Below are positions 23,201 through 38,815 of a stretch of DNA of 64,000 bases, in pieces. The stretch is taken from assembly GCA_003116875.1 (NCBI GenBank), contig BCKT01000011.1, positions 248,001 through 312,000 on the forward strand, read 5' to 3'. Under the pieces are notes generated by a model. That model was not told the origin of the DNA, did not search any database, and saw nothing but the letters and a program-made list of their open reading frames with translations. How positions within the stretch are numbered: position 1 is the stretch's first letter; every line of letters starts with the position of its first letter. The translations under genes and the position numbers were made by a program. Source of the stretch: Takashimella koratensis (taxonomy: Eukaryota > Basidiomycota > Tremellomycetes > Trichosporonales > Tetragoniomycetaceae).

Positions 23201-23771
23201 GGACAGAGACAGCCAAAGGCTAGGGGTGATGAGGGAGAGGCGAAGAGTGCGCTCTTTAATTCATGAATTCTGATATTCACCTTTCAAATTGGTCCTATGA
23301 GGAGTCAGCTTGGAAGATGTATAGAGGGCACAAACATAAGACTTACCGGATAGGAATGAGGTTCTTGTCTGCGGCGTCGATGATTTTGCTCGCGAGTCCA
23401 CGGCGCTGAACGCGGGCGGCGGTGCTAGGTGATAGAGGTCAGCATTCAACTCGGTCCGGTTGGATTTGAAGAGGAGGAAGGATGTAAGAGTGCCGACGTA
23501 GAGACGTAGATGGTGTTGTTGACAAATAGTGACAACCGAGGGGCAGCTAGGTGACTACCCGGGTGGAGCGGATGTCACAGCGATATCGCCAGGGGTATAG
23601 TAACCCTGGCCTGCACCTGTACCGAGGCAGCTATGACCCAAGCCGAGCAGCTGGAGGCCACCTCGCCATCGACGAGTTACTGCAAAGGTCCACCGCTACC
23701 GCTCCGCGCCCCACACACCCGGCCGCGGAAATGGAAGGCTGAACTCACTTGACAGCTCGGCGGAAGACCAT
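20224..23771 (-). CDS. NAD-dependent malic enzyme, probably mitochondrial
   Basis: Seventeen exons on the minus strand: 23749-23771, 23347-23424, 23281-23294, 22967-23115, 22758-22777, 22634-22712, 22240-22518, 22056-22171, 21974-22000, 21858-21900, 21797-21814, 21628-21746, 21231-21523, 21045-21127, 20964-20990, 20756-20885 and 20224-20639; total 637 residues. It oxidatively decarboxylates malate to pyruvate. Family landmarks in order: [40 protein letters not shown] with the catalytic Tyr, [48 protein letters not shown] (metal site), [12 protein letters not shown] (Rossmann loop), [23 protein letters not shown] and [14 protein letters not shown]. The first 25 or so residues ([20 protein letters not shown]) are basic and hydroxylated, as expected for a matrix-targeting peptide. 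Length fits fungal NAD-malic enzymes. Five exons are shorter than 25 bases. Confidence 0.95.
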
Positions 23772-24402
23772 TGTTCAAGATCGATCGCGCTGGCTATAGG
23801 GTAGGGGTAGGGGTAAGGTAGATGGGGTCGAGGCTGAGCGGTGAGTGGTGAGTGGTGGTGAAGATGGGGGATGAGGGGGGATGAGGGGGGATGAGGGGGA
23901 AGAAAAATTGGAAGTGGTCGGAGTGGTAATGGTGATCCCCTTGGTGCTGCTCCGGAAAGTGACTGAGTGAGATTCGATAAAAACGCGACTGAAATTCGAA
24001 AATAAAGGGAGGGAGCCGTCGCTTGTGACCGACAGACACGTGACCGCAGAGACAGGGCGGGCCAATGACGGACGAGCCAGGAGCCTACTCGCCGATGTCA
24101 CCCGACCCCAGCCACGTGACTCGGGTCAGAGGGTAGGAACAAGATTCCGCATCCAGTCACTCGTCGCTCACGTGTTCACACTAAAGAACGAGGCGGCTTC
24201 ACCATGGATGCATGCATCGACTCACGAGATGGACCAGGCCACACCTAGTCACCCAAACCACACCCACACCACACACTCGGGCAATGCGAATACATGAATG
24301 AAAGAACAAGATTGAAATCTACTATATAAACTACCCTCCTAAAACCCTCCTCCGCCGTCCTCTCCCCCCTACATACACCGTCCGAGCTAAAACTCCTCTC
24401 CC
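23772..24402. other. intergenic region, malic enzyme promoter side
   Basis: It contains ATGAGGGGGG tandem units at 23871-23900 and GTGAGTGGT units just before them. The region around 24240-24400 is the 3' flank of the RNA polymerase I gene. No gene seen. Confidence 0.5.
23871..23900. repeat. tandem repeat, ATGAGGGGGG unit
   Basis: Three near-perfect 10-base copies lie about 100 bases upstream of the malic enzyme start codon. Confidence 0.75.
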
Positions 24403-27400
24403 CTACGTAACAGTCACGTTCAGCCGGATCCCCATGCACGCCATCTCGGCACACAAGTACCTAAACACGTCTATTAAAAAAAAAATCAGCATAAGCTCAA
24501 ATCTTCACTCGTTTCCCCAATCTCCGAGCCAAGTCGTGTACTCACAAGGAACAGCGATCACGTCCATCTTTCCCTTCCTCTGACCCCTGGCCACAATCCC
24601 AACCTTGTCCTTGACTCCATCCTCCACTTCCTCAATCTTCCCGCCTTCTCTCTCCCCTTCGTGCCCATCACAGATCCTACAATACTCTGCCTGTTCCCCA
24701 CCCCCACTGACTCCACCATTCTCATCGAAGCCCAAGCTGATCAACGATCCGCAAGTTCGACACACCCATGCCGTCGAGTAATCTGAGCAATTCATCAATC
24801 GATCCTGAAGGAGGAAACTCGTTCCATGCGCGATCAGTGCGTCACGTTCCATTTCACCGAATCGAATACCGCCCGCACGTTTACGACCTTTGACCGGTTG
24901 ACGAGTGAGTGGGTCGACGGGTCCAGTGGTACGGACTTGGAACTTGTCGTTGACCATGTGTCGAAGGCGTTGGTAGTAGACGACGCCAATGTAGATATCC
25001 GCACGGAGCTCCTCACCAGTGATACCAGAGTACATGGGCTCGTTGCCGTGGTAGTTGTACCCAGCGGCAAGGAGCTGCTCGCCAAAGAATTCGACAGGTC
25101 GGTCTGCGTCCGAGAACCTAAGAAGTAGCGTCAACGTCAACGATCTACTCCAATCACTTCGGTTCATCGCCCGAGTGTACTCACTTGAACGGCGTCGCGT
25201 CCTGGGCGAGACCATGCAGCGCACCCGCCTTGCCCGCGAGGGACTCGACAAACATCCCGATCGTCATACGAGACGGGAACGCGTGAGGGTTGATAATCAC
25301 ATCCGGCTGCATCCCACTCTCTGTGAACGGCATATCGATCGCCGGGAATTTCTGCGAACAAACACCCTTCTGTCCGTGTCGCGATGAAAACTTGTCACCA
25401 ATAACAGGAGCTCGTGGGATCCTCAACTTGATGTGAATCTTTTGAAGTTCACCGTCACCAGTGTCGGTACCGAGGAGTCGAACTTCATCGATGTACGCCA
25501 CTTCGTCGCCTTTGTATTTGTGGACTTTGGTGCGACCCGTCACGTCGTCAATATAAGCGCAGAGAGCGTCGCCTGATTTGACTTTGGATCCAATCTTGGG
25601 TAGACCGTCATTATCGATGATCGTCCTCCAATCGTGGTCCTCCTTGACGTCACGGCCCATTCCGAAATGTAACGTGGGGCGAGAAGCACGAGCCGAGCGA
25701 GCCATATCCTTGAGGTCAAAGATATCCGACTTGTACACGGTTCCGTACCCGAACCCGCGCTCATGTGCCGACTTGTTCAAGATCATCGCGTCTTCCATGT
25801 CGTATCCGGTATACGAGATGACAGCGACGACGGCGTTGGTACCGTTCGGGAACGAGTCGAAGCCGTACGTGTTGTGCAAGTTGGGTCGGACAACAGGTGT
25901 TTGGCCACTTTGCAAGCGGTACTAAAGGATGTGTCAGTAATCGTCCCCTAGTACCTTATAGTCAAACTCGGGATCACACTCACCATCTTGTTGTCGGTTC
26001 GTTTGGAGAAAGCGGTCGACGGCGTACCCATGGATTGTTTACCCATTTGACACTGGTACATATTACGCGGACTCTGGTTAAAGTCTGAGAACGGAGTCAA
26101 GTTTGCGATGACTGACAACATGCTCGTTGGGTCAAGTTCGACATGGGTGGTGGTCCCCTTTGTGATTTCCTCGGGAGTGACGGCAATGTCCATGTAGACC
26201 TGCTCGAAGGACCCGACGTGGTCGAGTTTCCCGTTCTCGAGGTAAGTGACTGGCCGCATCATCCGGGACCGGGAAGCGAAGAGGTACAGACCAGGGTACT
26301 GGCCACCCTTGGTTACGGGTACGTAACCGATTTCGAGATCGAGTGGAACTTTGCTATTACCCTCGGTCTTGAGCTTGCGAAGGAGGCTGGCGAGGTACTT
26401 GGCTTTAGCGGGGGACGCCCAGCCGATAACTTTGCCGTCGAGCTGGACGACGACGGTGCGTGTGCCGTCGAGAGAGGCGGCGAATGCTTGAGTCATCCCG
26501 TGCGCAGAGAGGAGGGAGGGGACTTGGGATGCGTCCAATGTCGAGGTGACGAGCTTGCATGTGTGCGACAGGTGGTTGAGTAGACCACACGGCGAACCGT
26601 CCGGCGTATGCACGGGACAGAGGAAACCTGGGAGAGTTAGTCGTGCTCAATTGCATTTATAATCAAGCTGATGCAAGAAAGGTGACACTCACCCCACGAC
26701 TCTGGAAGAAGCTTTCGGACAGTAGTCGTCTTGAGCTCGGCGAAGAAAGCACCACGATGAATACACCGAAAGTGACTGAGGTAACGGTAAAAGTTGAGTT
26801 TCTCCGCAACGATAGTGAAACCGCTCGTCTGTTGCAGGTCGAGACCGGTAGGAGAGACGAGATTTCCCGTGGCTAGGAAATAGCTGAGTTTAGATCCGAC
26901 GTCAAAGTTGGTTTTAGCGAGTGCGGATTTGAAGTATTTCTCTGCAAGGAGTAATGTCAGTGTTGATTCGACGATTTACCACAGCGACTTGTACCAATTC
27001 ACTCACCGCTACCAAAATTGACGTCTTTGTTCTGGCGAATATCCTGGAGGATGAGATTGCGAACAGCGAGCAACGACTCGTCAAACCTCTCCTTGATGAT
27101 AATCGCGTACAAGAATCCTGGAAGCAACACCTCGTGGTGCTGGGGCGAGTCTGGGTTATCGGGACAGGTTTGACCCCCGACCATGGAGTAGAGTTTTCGG
27201 AGCATGAACAAGAGCATTCTAAACTTTTCCCTCGGGCTGGGCAAATGAACCAAGACCACTCGGGAGAGTAGGAACGCGCCTACGTCGACGTTGCTATAAT
27301 CGTCTGGGCAATTCATGACGACCCTAAACTTGTCGCCTAGGTAATCGAGGCACTGAGCGCCGGTATGAAGGCCCCAAGATTTTTGACCACGGAGGAGGAG

Positions 27401-28633
27401 CTCGACTCGATCGGTTAAGAAAGTGTTCTCGTATTCGCCTTGAACGAGGCCCTCGAAGATCTCTTTGTCGCTAGCGTCGACGAGGGCCTTGAGGATAAGG
27501 ATGAGAGGGATCATGTACTCGACTTTGCGCCAAGCGAAACGGAGCGTTGCTCCGCCGGAAGAGAGGTAGTGGATCGTGTTGGTACATGCGGATTGGTCGG
27601 GTCGGACACATCGGATCTGACACCCGTAGGCGGTATACCCTACCCCGCGCTTGGCGAAACTCGGGCGGTAGAGGTTTAGCGCGTGGTGACGACGAGGGAG
27701 GATGAGGTAACGAATGATCTTCTCGTTACCGTTAACGATAAAGTAACCGCCCCAAGAGGACGACTCTTCACCGCGCTTAACGAGGTCGAGTGCAGGCATG
27801 TCGCGGAGGTTGCACCGAGCAGACTTGACCATGACAGGGAGGAGACCACATTCGCGTACGTCGTCGTAGGTCCGGCTGCCGGAAGGTGTCGTCACGGTCC
27901 ATTCGACAGTGACGACAAGGCGAGAGCGGTAGGTCGTGAGTCGCTCGCGAGACTAAGGGGTAGAGTTAGGTCAGCGGCTGGAACGGAAGGATAGGGATGG
28001 GTGATGTTGGGTGACACCGCCGTGATCTTGAATGCATATCCCCGGGACTCACCTCCGAGGGAAAGGTACGACGCTCGACGGCGAGCTTGTCGCGATCGGG
28101 AACGAGCGGCTTGCTCAGTGCGACATGTTTAATCCGGTCTATCGAGGAGGGTTAGCTGCAGCCTTTTCCCGAGTATTTACGCGACTCAAGCTGAACCACT
28201 TCCACGCCTCCCCATCTTCCCCATCACACCCCTGCCTCACACTCTCCCACGTCTCTTCTCCTCACCGCCTTACTCCAACTTGAAGCCTAGAATCCAGCAA
28301 CTTACAAGCTATCCGGTTACCCAACGGCATCTCCTCTGTTGCTTTCCCATCAAATACAACTTTCTCTCCGATATCATCCACTCCAAGCTGCAGCAATCCC
28401 GCTCCTGCTCCTCTCCCCATCATATCTCCACCTGCTCCCGCTTCGTCGCCTGTGAGAGCGTCGAAGGACTCGATGTGTGGGCGTACGAGATCTTCAAGTG
28501 ACTTGAAGTCGGGACCGGTCGAGGAAGGATGGCGGAATTGACGTTCACGCGTAAGAGTGCGGAAAGTGGACTTGTCGGGGAAACGAGAGGAGGTCGCTTG
28601 GGAAGGAGACAGGGGGTCGAACGCGCCCGACAT
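24403..28633 (-). CDS. RPA135: DNA-directed RNA polymerase I second-largest subunit (RPA2/RPA135)
   Basis: Eight exons on the minus strand: 28306-28633, 28053-28138, 27007-27952, 26693-26941, 25984-26627, 25185-25921, 24546-25117 and 24403-24470; 1209 residues, against about 1200 in yeast Rpa135. This is the beta-like catalytic subunit of the nucleolar polymerase that makes 35S pre-rRNA. The N-terminal [14 protein letters not shown] and the ending [18 protein letters not shown] are of the Pol I type. Core motifs are present: [46 protein letters not shown] (hybrid-binding region, about residue 930), [13 protein letters not shown] and [10 protein letters not shown]. The C-terminal zinc ribbon has CRTC and CRIC pairs separated by a Gly-rich spacer longer than usual. 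The AG-less T-rich tract before the last exon gives a clear acceptor. Start chosen at the Met of [12 protein letters not shown]. Confidence 0.96.
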
Positions 28634-29448
28634 GCTGGGCGAGGGCGGGGGGTGGGGGGTCTGGGTGGATGGGTAGGCAGTGACAGAGTGGGGATGGATG
28701 AGGTGAATGTGTGCAGTGGGTGGATGGGATAGTCGACAGCCGACGAGGGGAAAAAAATTGTCATACGTGCCTGAAACATGATTATGTAATACCCCCAACG
28801 AGGAGTTGTGACACCTAGCCACCGGTTGCAGTGCACAGAGACCAAGGAAAGCAAACCAGCAACTAAGCAAGTATGCATGCAGGTCGTCCATGCTATGCAG
28901 GATGACGAAGAGGACAAGCAAGGGAGAGAATATGACCACAGAGGGAACACGGGACGATCAATAACTGAATGAAAAAGAAAGAGAAAGAGAGAGAGAAGGG
29001 TATGCTAAACCGAGAGGGAGGCCAGGGGTGGACAAGGAGGGAATGAAAGACCAGAGGGATGGATGATGAAGCGCTACGAGTCAAAATCGGGGCGTATACG
29101 GTACAAGCATGTAGGAGGGACGAGGCACGAAACAAAACGCAACTCATCTATTGTCTTTTCCAACCAGGACTGCTAGTGTGAAAGAAATTGTGTGGAGGGT
29201 GAGTTGCCGAGTTGCACGATGCAACGGCGGTAAGAGGGTACCATTCTCTAAGCGTCCATGTAGAATTTTCGCGTTGATGACTGAAATCACCACCGACTCG
29301 TCCTATACCTCTGCGACCCGTCTGACCCGCTCGTTTTCAAACTCTTACTCGTGCTCGTCTTGGACCCATCTCTAGCGCCCAAAGTCGAGTCCAACCCTGT
29401 TCTCCTAGTACTCGCCACGACCACACCCCGACCTCCCCCTTCGCGGCC
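28634..29448. other. intergenic region between RPA135 and the DnaJ gene
   Basis: 5' flank of the polymerase gene and 3' flank of the co-chaperone gene. It has a GA-rich stretch at 28970-29000 and no supported gene. Confidence 0.5.
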
Positions 29449-31548
29449 CTAGAACCCCTGTACACTAGCTTGTAACAGTCCCCATCCCCTCAATTGTTCG
29501 CAACTCGGGTTCACCTCGGCTTTGATCTCTCGGATCTTATCGTAATCTGCACCGAAACCGAAGATCCCAGCTTCTCGGGCGATACGGTCTTGTTTCCGCT
29601 GAAGGAAGTTGTTGCACTGTGTGAATGGGTTAGTTGACTTTCCAGTCGAGATGAACGGGGGTGAGGAGGGAGGGAGTAGAGTGGTATGAACAGGCAAAGG
29701 AAGAAACGAGGGGCATGGAAAAGAGATCCTTTCGCTTTCGCTCGCCCCCACTACTCACGTCGTTCTGCAACCGATGGATATAAGTTGACTCGATAGACCT
29801 CTCAAATTGTCTAACTTTATGACTAAACATTGCCGCGTCTTTTCCTTGCCTTTTCTCCTCTGGTACACTTTGCCAAATCGCACTTGATTCCCATTCGTCG
29901 GTATTGACGTAGTAAGGTACGCCTCTTTGCCAAGTTTGTCTCGGCATATCGAATTTGGAGCTTGCGGAGAAAGAAGCTTGTGGGTCCGGAACGTGAGGGC
30001 CGGAGAAGAGGGCAGGGAGGAAAGAGATGAGAGCGAAGAGAGCGACGAGGATGATAGGTAAGAAAGCAGCGAAAGAAGGCGCTGGGTCGGCAGCGGCTTG
30101 ACCACCTGCTCGGCGAGGACCTCCACCGCCTCCAAACGTGTATACTAGAACAATCAGTTAAACTCCAAACACCAAACCTTTGATACCTGAAGAATGACCT
30201 CTACTCTGGTAAACCGCACTCACCTCTAGTCCCGAACGGACCATTCCCAAACTGACCCCTGCCTCCAAACCCATCAAACCCACCTCCTCCCATCCCACCT
30301 CCAAAGAACATATTAAATAGATCTTCGGGGTTCAAATCACCCTGGAACCCGGCACCTCCACCTCCGAAGCCTGGGTGCATCCCGCCCATCCCGCCCATCC
30401 CGGCAGAGGAGCGCGACATGCCTGCGGCCCCGCGCTGAGTTGGGTCCACCGAAGGGTTCGAGTCGTATGATGCACGTAGGTTGGGCTCGGATAGGACTTG
30501 GAAGGCTTTGGAGACCACTAAGAGCGGTAAGAGGCGTTATCAACAGCGCGCATGATATCATAAAAAAAGGTGGCAGGGACTCACTTTTGAATGCTTCATC
30601 AGCCCCGGGCGCACCGCTGATAAGGTATCAGTAACTTATTCAAACCACACTCGACTTGACAACCCCACGACCTCAGAAGACCACGCAACCACGACGATGC
30701 TCAAGTCCTGTCCTCCTTTACGCCGCGCAAACTCACTTCTTATCTGGATGCAAAGCCAGCGCTAATTTCTTGTACGCCCTCTTCACGTCGTTCTCCGAAC
30801 ACGACCGTTCCACTGAACAACGTGGATCCCAATTATCAGCATGTAGTTCTCCCGAATTGGTTTCCTTCCATCGCTAGCTTCGGGGGTCGCTGATCTTTCC
30901 TCGCTCCACGTCCTCCCCTTATCGTCATGGCCATCACCATCGCACTGGGCTTGCGCATTCCTCTGCACTCGCGGCTCGCCTTGCAGCCTTCATCCCTCAT
31001 CCCTCAACTCTCAGTCACGCCCCCTCCCCCTCACCCCCCACCCGACCTCAACCGAAACCACAACTAAACTCACAAGACAAGATCTCATAATACTGGTGAT
31101 GTTTACACATCTTGACCCTTTTAACCACCTCGACCTGCTTAACCGTATACTCTCTTTTCTTCGGTTGTTCCTGTGCTTCTCCTACTCCTGATCTTGCTGC
31201 AGCTTTTTCTTTTCCTGGACGAACATGAGCCGAGGAGACATGTTCTTCCACGCCCGACGCTCTCGCTCCTCCTCCTGTTGTTCCCGCGGCCGAACCCGGT
31301 GTAGCCGGACTTTCTCTCCCACTTCCAGTCCCACTCGCTCCGCCTGTACCTCCCGACCCTGACCCCGATCCAGACCCGCCAGTCGCAATCTCCCTCTCGA
31401 TAATCGAAACCAGTTTCTCCCCTTCGGGAGTGGGATAGAGCGACACGGATTTTTGGGCAAACCGGAGTGCGGCGGTGAGGTTGGATGAGGATCGGTGACG
31501 CTGGGCGATGGAGATACAGCGTATCGCCTCTTCCTTGTTGACCTCCAT
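29449..31548 (-). CDS. DnaJ (Hsp40) membrane co-chaperone with DUF1977 domain
   Basis: Six exons on the minus strand: 31074-31548, 30737-30812, 30585-30616, 30224-30517, 29759-30144 and 29449-29616; 476 residues. The N-terminus (KEEAIRCISIAQRHRSSSNL) matches the start typical of DnaJB12/B14 and fungal homologues, followed by a Gly/Ser-rich linker. The J domain lies at about 150-210 (YYEILSLERSCSENDVKRAY), with the essential HPD in LALHPDKN that stimulates Hsp70. A G/F-rich region (FNMFFGGGMGGGGFDGFGGR) follows, then one membrane helix at about 316-338 (FLPIILVALFALISFLPALF) and a C-terminal DUF1977 domain. Family members sit in the ER membrane with the J domain in the cytosol and act in ER-associated degradation; that role is inferred from homology. 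Confidence 0.93.
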
Positions 31549-31920
31549 GATACGGGTGGTGCGAGTGGTGGGTGTGGTGCGTGGACGGGTGTAGTGGGTG
31601 GGTGGATGGGTGGATGGGGTGGATGGGTGGGTAGGGATGAGAGAAAGGTTGGTGTTGGTTGCCACGAAAGCACAGAGATGCACCCCAAACGCCGGTCTTT
31701 TTCTAGCAGGTACCACGGTTTTTGCTAATCTCCGTTCCGAGTCCCGTAATTAGCAATGAGCAATGCTAGATGCATACGATACTGAGTACTGCCTACCCCC
31801 AAAGCCGTCTTCCTCCCCTGCTCCCCTGACCCTCCTCCCCTCCTCTCTCACTCAGCCCTCTCTCCCTGCCCTTCTACCCTCCTCTGCTTCGAGCCCAATC
31901 ACAACTGCCCCCTCCCCGGC
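31549..31920. other. intergenic region between DnaJ and GEM1 genes
   Basis: Contains GGATGGGT/GGGTGGAT-like tandem units (about 31590-31635) upstream of the DnaJ start. No gene seen. Confidence 0.5.
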
Positions 31921-35173
<3,253 letters not shown>

Positions 35174-35583
35174 GGTTGATCAATCTGGCTACGTATCCGT
35201 ATCCTCCGACAAGTCTTCGAAACCCAAACTCAAACTCTGGGGAATCGGTGTACGCCTGCTCGTGGCTTGGTGTCCAAGCTAGGAGTCGGAATGGGGAGAA
35301 TGCGATGCGCCGAAGTCGAGGTGGATGGGGTCGAAAGGGTTCAGGTTGAGGAGGAGGTGACCAATGCGCGAGAGGGTGAATCCAGCTTGGACCGAGCCGT
35401 GAGCCGCGCCGAAAAAAAAAACATTGCATTGTGGATGGAATTTGCTTCCGTTTGCGTTTGCGGGTCATGCCGTTGCCACCGCGTCAACCTGTCTCCTGTC
35501 TCTTCCCTCCATTGTTGACAACTCATCTCACTCCCTCACCTACCTCTATCCACTCCACACCACCCACCCTACCCACACTCGCC
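35174..35583. promoter_or_regulatory. divergent promoter shared by GEM1 and UGO1
   Basis: Only 410 bases separate the two start codons. It contains an A tract near 35410-35421 and a CT-rich stretch with CACCC elements just before the UGO1 start. No other gene fits here. Confidence 0.6.
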
Positions 35584-37416
35584 ATGTCCGGATCGGGCTC
35601 GTCCCGCCCTACCTCTGTCCGGGGTCTCTACAGTACGTCTCCTCCCAATCACAACTTTACTCACCCTCAGCACCTCCAGCCGAAGAATGGGTCTTCCTCC
35701 CACCTTCTGTCTCCCCTCCGACCTCTCACCCGTCCCCCGCGACCCCGTCTCACCTCCCGACCCCATTCAACCCCGCAGGCGGAGACGACGACGACCTCGT
35801 CCGTGATGCCGGCCTGTACGGGCCCATCCAGGCCTTTGCAACACAGTACTTTGTTACCGCGCTAGGGATGCCATTTGAAGTTGGCAAGACATTGTTGCAG
35901 GTAGAGTATAGGCCAAGGAAAAAGTTTGCACCGCTTGAGATCGAGGAGGAAAGGGGAGAGAAGAATGAATGGGGAGCGGAAGATGATTTGGTGAGTGCTG
36001 TCAATAAGCGGGTAGGGTGGGGTTCGCCCATCGACGAGGGGAGAACGTATCCCTTTTTACAGAGAAAGGTCTTGCCGCTCTGGCATAGCTATGCCACGGC
36101 CTGGCCTACGACGAGACGAGATCAGAACAAGTAAAGGCTGATCATTTCCCTCATTCCTCGGGCTTTCATCACCATCGGCACAGATCAACGACCCAGAAGA
36201 AGCCGAGGCATACTTTTCCGACCGACTGGCGGAGCCTGCACCGGCATTCGTCCCTACCTCGGCTCCGGCGCCTGACGAGTCGGGCTACCTCCCAGATCGT
36301 GAGTGGATAGGTAATCCATGGATCTTTCATCAAGAGAGGTGCATCATGCCCGATGTTTCGAAGAGCTAGCACTGCCTGCATCTTCTTCCCTCTGACTTTA
36401 TGAAAGCGGTTAGCTAACTCTTCATCATTAGCGTCCCCTTCGTGGTTGCTCAAAGACGACTCTGACATTTCCCGCGGCAACGGTGTATGGGGCATGATCC
36501 GCCGCATCCGTGCGACGCCTCATGAGGGCCTTCCTGGGCTTTGGAAATCCCAGATTGTCTCTACATTCCACAGCGTATTATCCAACTTCCTCCAACCTCA
36601 ACTCCACTCCTTTGTCCTCCTCCTCGCTCCCGAATCCGCGGTCCCTATCGACTTCCCCCTCACTGCTCTTTCAGCACCTGCGATCCCGCTCGCTTTGCAG
36701 GTCGCATCTCACCTCCTCACCCATTTTATCCTCTCACCGCTCGAGTTGATCCGAACACGGATGATCGTGATGCCTACATCGCATCCCTCGACCCCAAGCT
36801 CCGTGACACTTCTGCGCCAAGCGATCGCTGAGGAAGGCGGGTTCAGCGGACTCTATCTCCACCCAAACCTACTCATCCCGACTCTCCTCGAACACACCAT
36901 TCGACCACTCGTGACTCTTTCCATCCCTTTGATCCTGGAACGTAAATTCGGATTGTCGCCGGACCTCGCACCGATCACGTACAGTATCTGCGACCTTGGT
37001 CTCAACGTCGTTGCACTGCTGGTTGTGCTTCCGATCGAGACGGTGAGGCGCAGGCTGCAGCTCCAGAACAGGTCAGCGGCAGACGGGAAACCGTACAAGA
37101 GTATCGTAAGGCTCAGGGAGAAGGACTATGTCGGTGTCGTAGAGGCAATGTGGAGGATCGTGTCCGAGGAAACGGCGGTACCGCGGAAACGCAACATGTC
37201 CGAGAAAGACGAAGGAGGCGTCTTGGCTGGTGTCCGACAACTCTACCGAGGGGTAAGTCTCGCGTCTGGGATCAATGAGAGTGGGGAATGAAGCTGATAT
37301 GCAATTTGGGGTAGTTTGGGATGGCGGTCTCAGCCCATATCACAGTGTTTGGGCTCGGACTCGTCAGTGCAGGTCTTGGCGGCCGCGGTCTCGATGCAGG
37401 CTGGAAGGAGATCTGA
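35584..37416 (+). CDS. UGO1: mitochondrial outer-membrane fusion protein of the carrier superfamily (Ugo1-like)
   Basis: Five exons: 35584-35632, 35779-35990, 36184-36298, 36432-37252 and 37315-37416; 432 residues. The N-terminus is Ser-rich and soluble, then come degenerate mitochondrial-carrier repeats: FATQYFVTALGMPFEVGKTL, HFILSPLELIRTRMI and VVLPIETVRRRLQLQ (the PxETxRRRLQ signature), plus LAGVRQLYRGFGMAVSAH. Ugo1 (yeast) and SLC25A46 (animals) are modified carriers in the outer membrane; yeast Ugo1 links Fzo1 and Mgm1 during fusion. The degenerate signatures, the acidic loop EEERGEKNEWGAEDD and the location beside GEM1 support Ugo1 over a metabolite carrier, although an orphan carrier cannot be excluded. 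Confidence 0.85.
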
Positions 37417-37634
37417 TCGGGTCGGTTGAGAATGAGTTGCAGTGTACGAGTATAAGTTTGTTTAGAGGTATTCTTGATCCACCGCTCGATCCGATGCAAG
37501 CGTGGTTTAGCATTGTAACCTGAGTGCGAGGATAGGACAAGGTCGACTGTGGGTGGCCAACTGGGCTAAGGAAACAGTGTACATGGGGATATGGACTAGG
37601 TACAACGGAGGCGGGAAGGCGAGGAGGAATGAGA

Positions 37635-38815
37635 TTAGGCGACGGTGGCGGAGGCAGTCGAAGTAGGGGGCATGGTCTTGCCGCCTTCAATCTTCTTGGC
37701 TGCGTCGGCGCCCGCAGCGGCCGCCTTCTTCTTGCGCTTCTTCAGGAGCGCTAAACGCATTGTCAGCTCTTTACTCCAGACTGATGATATGAGACGCAGA
37801 ACCTGAGGTGAAGCTCCACACGATGCGCTGAACGGCGGGATACTCTCTACTCACCTGCAGAGACCGCCGACCTGACCCCATCGTTGATCTCCCGACTCTC
37901 CTCGAGGAACTTGTTATCATCAAACTTGTGTTTCTTCCTTGCGAGTTCCTCGAGATCGACTTCTGCCAGCCTCTTCGCGCCGTCCGATACGCTCGGCTTG
38001 GACTTGACTGCGGTCTGCGCTGGGGCGGGGGTGGAGTCTGACCCGGACCCAGAGGCTTCGGCACCTTCCTCTACCTCGGCGTCGTTGGCGTCGGGAGCGG
38101 GAGGAGCCGGAGAGGCAGAAGAGGAAGAGATACCGAGACGACGCTCGAGAGCTTCCAGACGCGCTTTGTCGGCTGCTTTGGCCTTGGCGCGGAGTTCGTC
38201 AAGACCCTCAATAAGGTCGGCTTGCCTAAAAATGGGTCAGCGAGTGCTGCCCAGGACGATCAAGTTACACGAGAGCGATTTATTCTCCCTTTGCTACCGA
38301 GATTCAAGATGATAACACCAGCTCGTGATTCGCGGTCATCCACACCCAGCGGGCCCCACGACCAACCTCCCCGCACTCAGCATCTTCATGCGGCCCTCGT
38401 TGAGAGACTTGAACCCCATGTTTACTTACTTTTGGGCCTCCTTGATAGTCCCCAACCTGCGTCCTGACAGATCCCGGCACGAATCAAAGTTTGTCGACTT
38501 GTTTGCGCTCATCCTCCCACCCGCTGCTCTCAACTGACTCCCGAACCCTCCTTTCCCACCGACCAGGCGCGCGCAGACGTGAAGCGTCACCGGGACCGCG
38601 GAAGTCGCTGCGTCGACCGGGGTGCCATTGTGTGTGCGGAGGGAAGAGAGGGAGGAGATTGGGAGAGAAAGGTCGAGCGGGGCGGAAGAAGCGGTGCGGA
38701 GATAGATCGCGTCCGAGGTGAGGAGTGGGTGTAGAGTGGAGAGAGGGGCGAAAGAGGGGACGGTGAGGAGGACCGGGGAGAGTGGGGATGGGAGACGCAG
38801 GTGGACTTGGACCAT
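37635..38815 (-). CDS. SDE2: Sde2 homologue, ubiquitin-fold precursor of a splicing/genome-stability factor
   Basis: Three exons on the minus strand: 38430-38815, 37855-38225 and 37635-37750; 290 residues. Residues 1-87 form a divergent ubiquitin-like domain ending in Gly-Gly, followed directly by Lys-Gly-Gly ([10 protein letters not shown] at 86-95), the signature of Sde2. In Schizosaccharomyces pombe, ubiquitin proteases cut after the GG and the released protein, starting with Lys, joins the spliceosome and helps excise selected introns. Human SDE2 is cut the same way and acts in replication stress and splicing. After it come [20 protein letters not shown], a helical region ([20 protein letters not shown]), an acidic Ser-rich linker, and a basic segment ([18 protein letters not shown]) probably serving nuclear import. 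It converges on UGO1, 218 bases apart. Confidence 0.9.

Noticed and set aside
26143..26583. 146-codon plus-strand frame
   Set aside because: It lies wholly antisense to RPA135 catalytic-core coding sequence.
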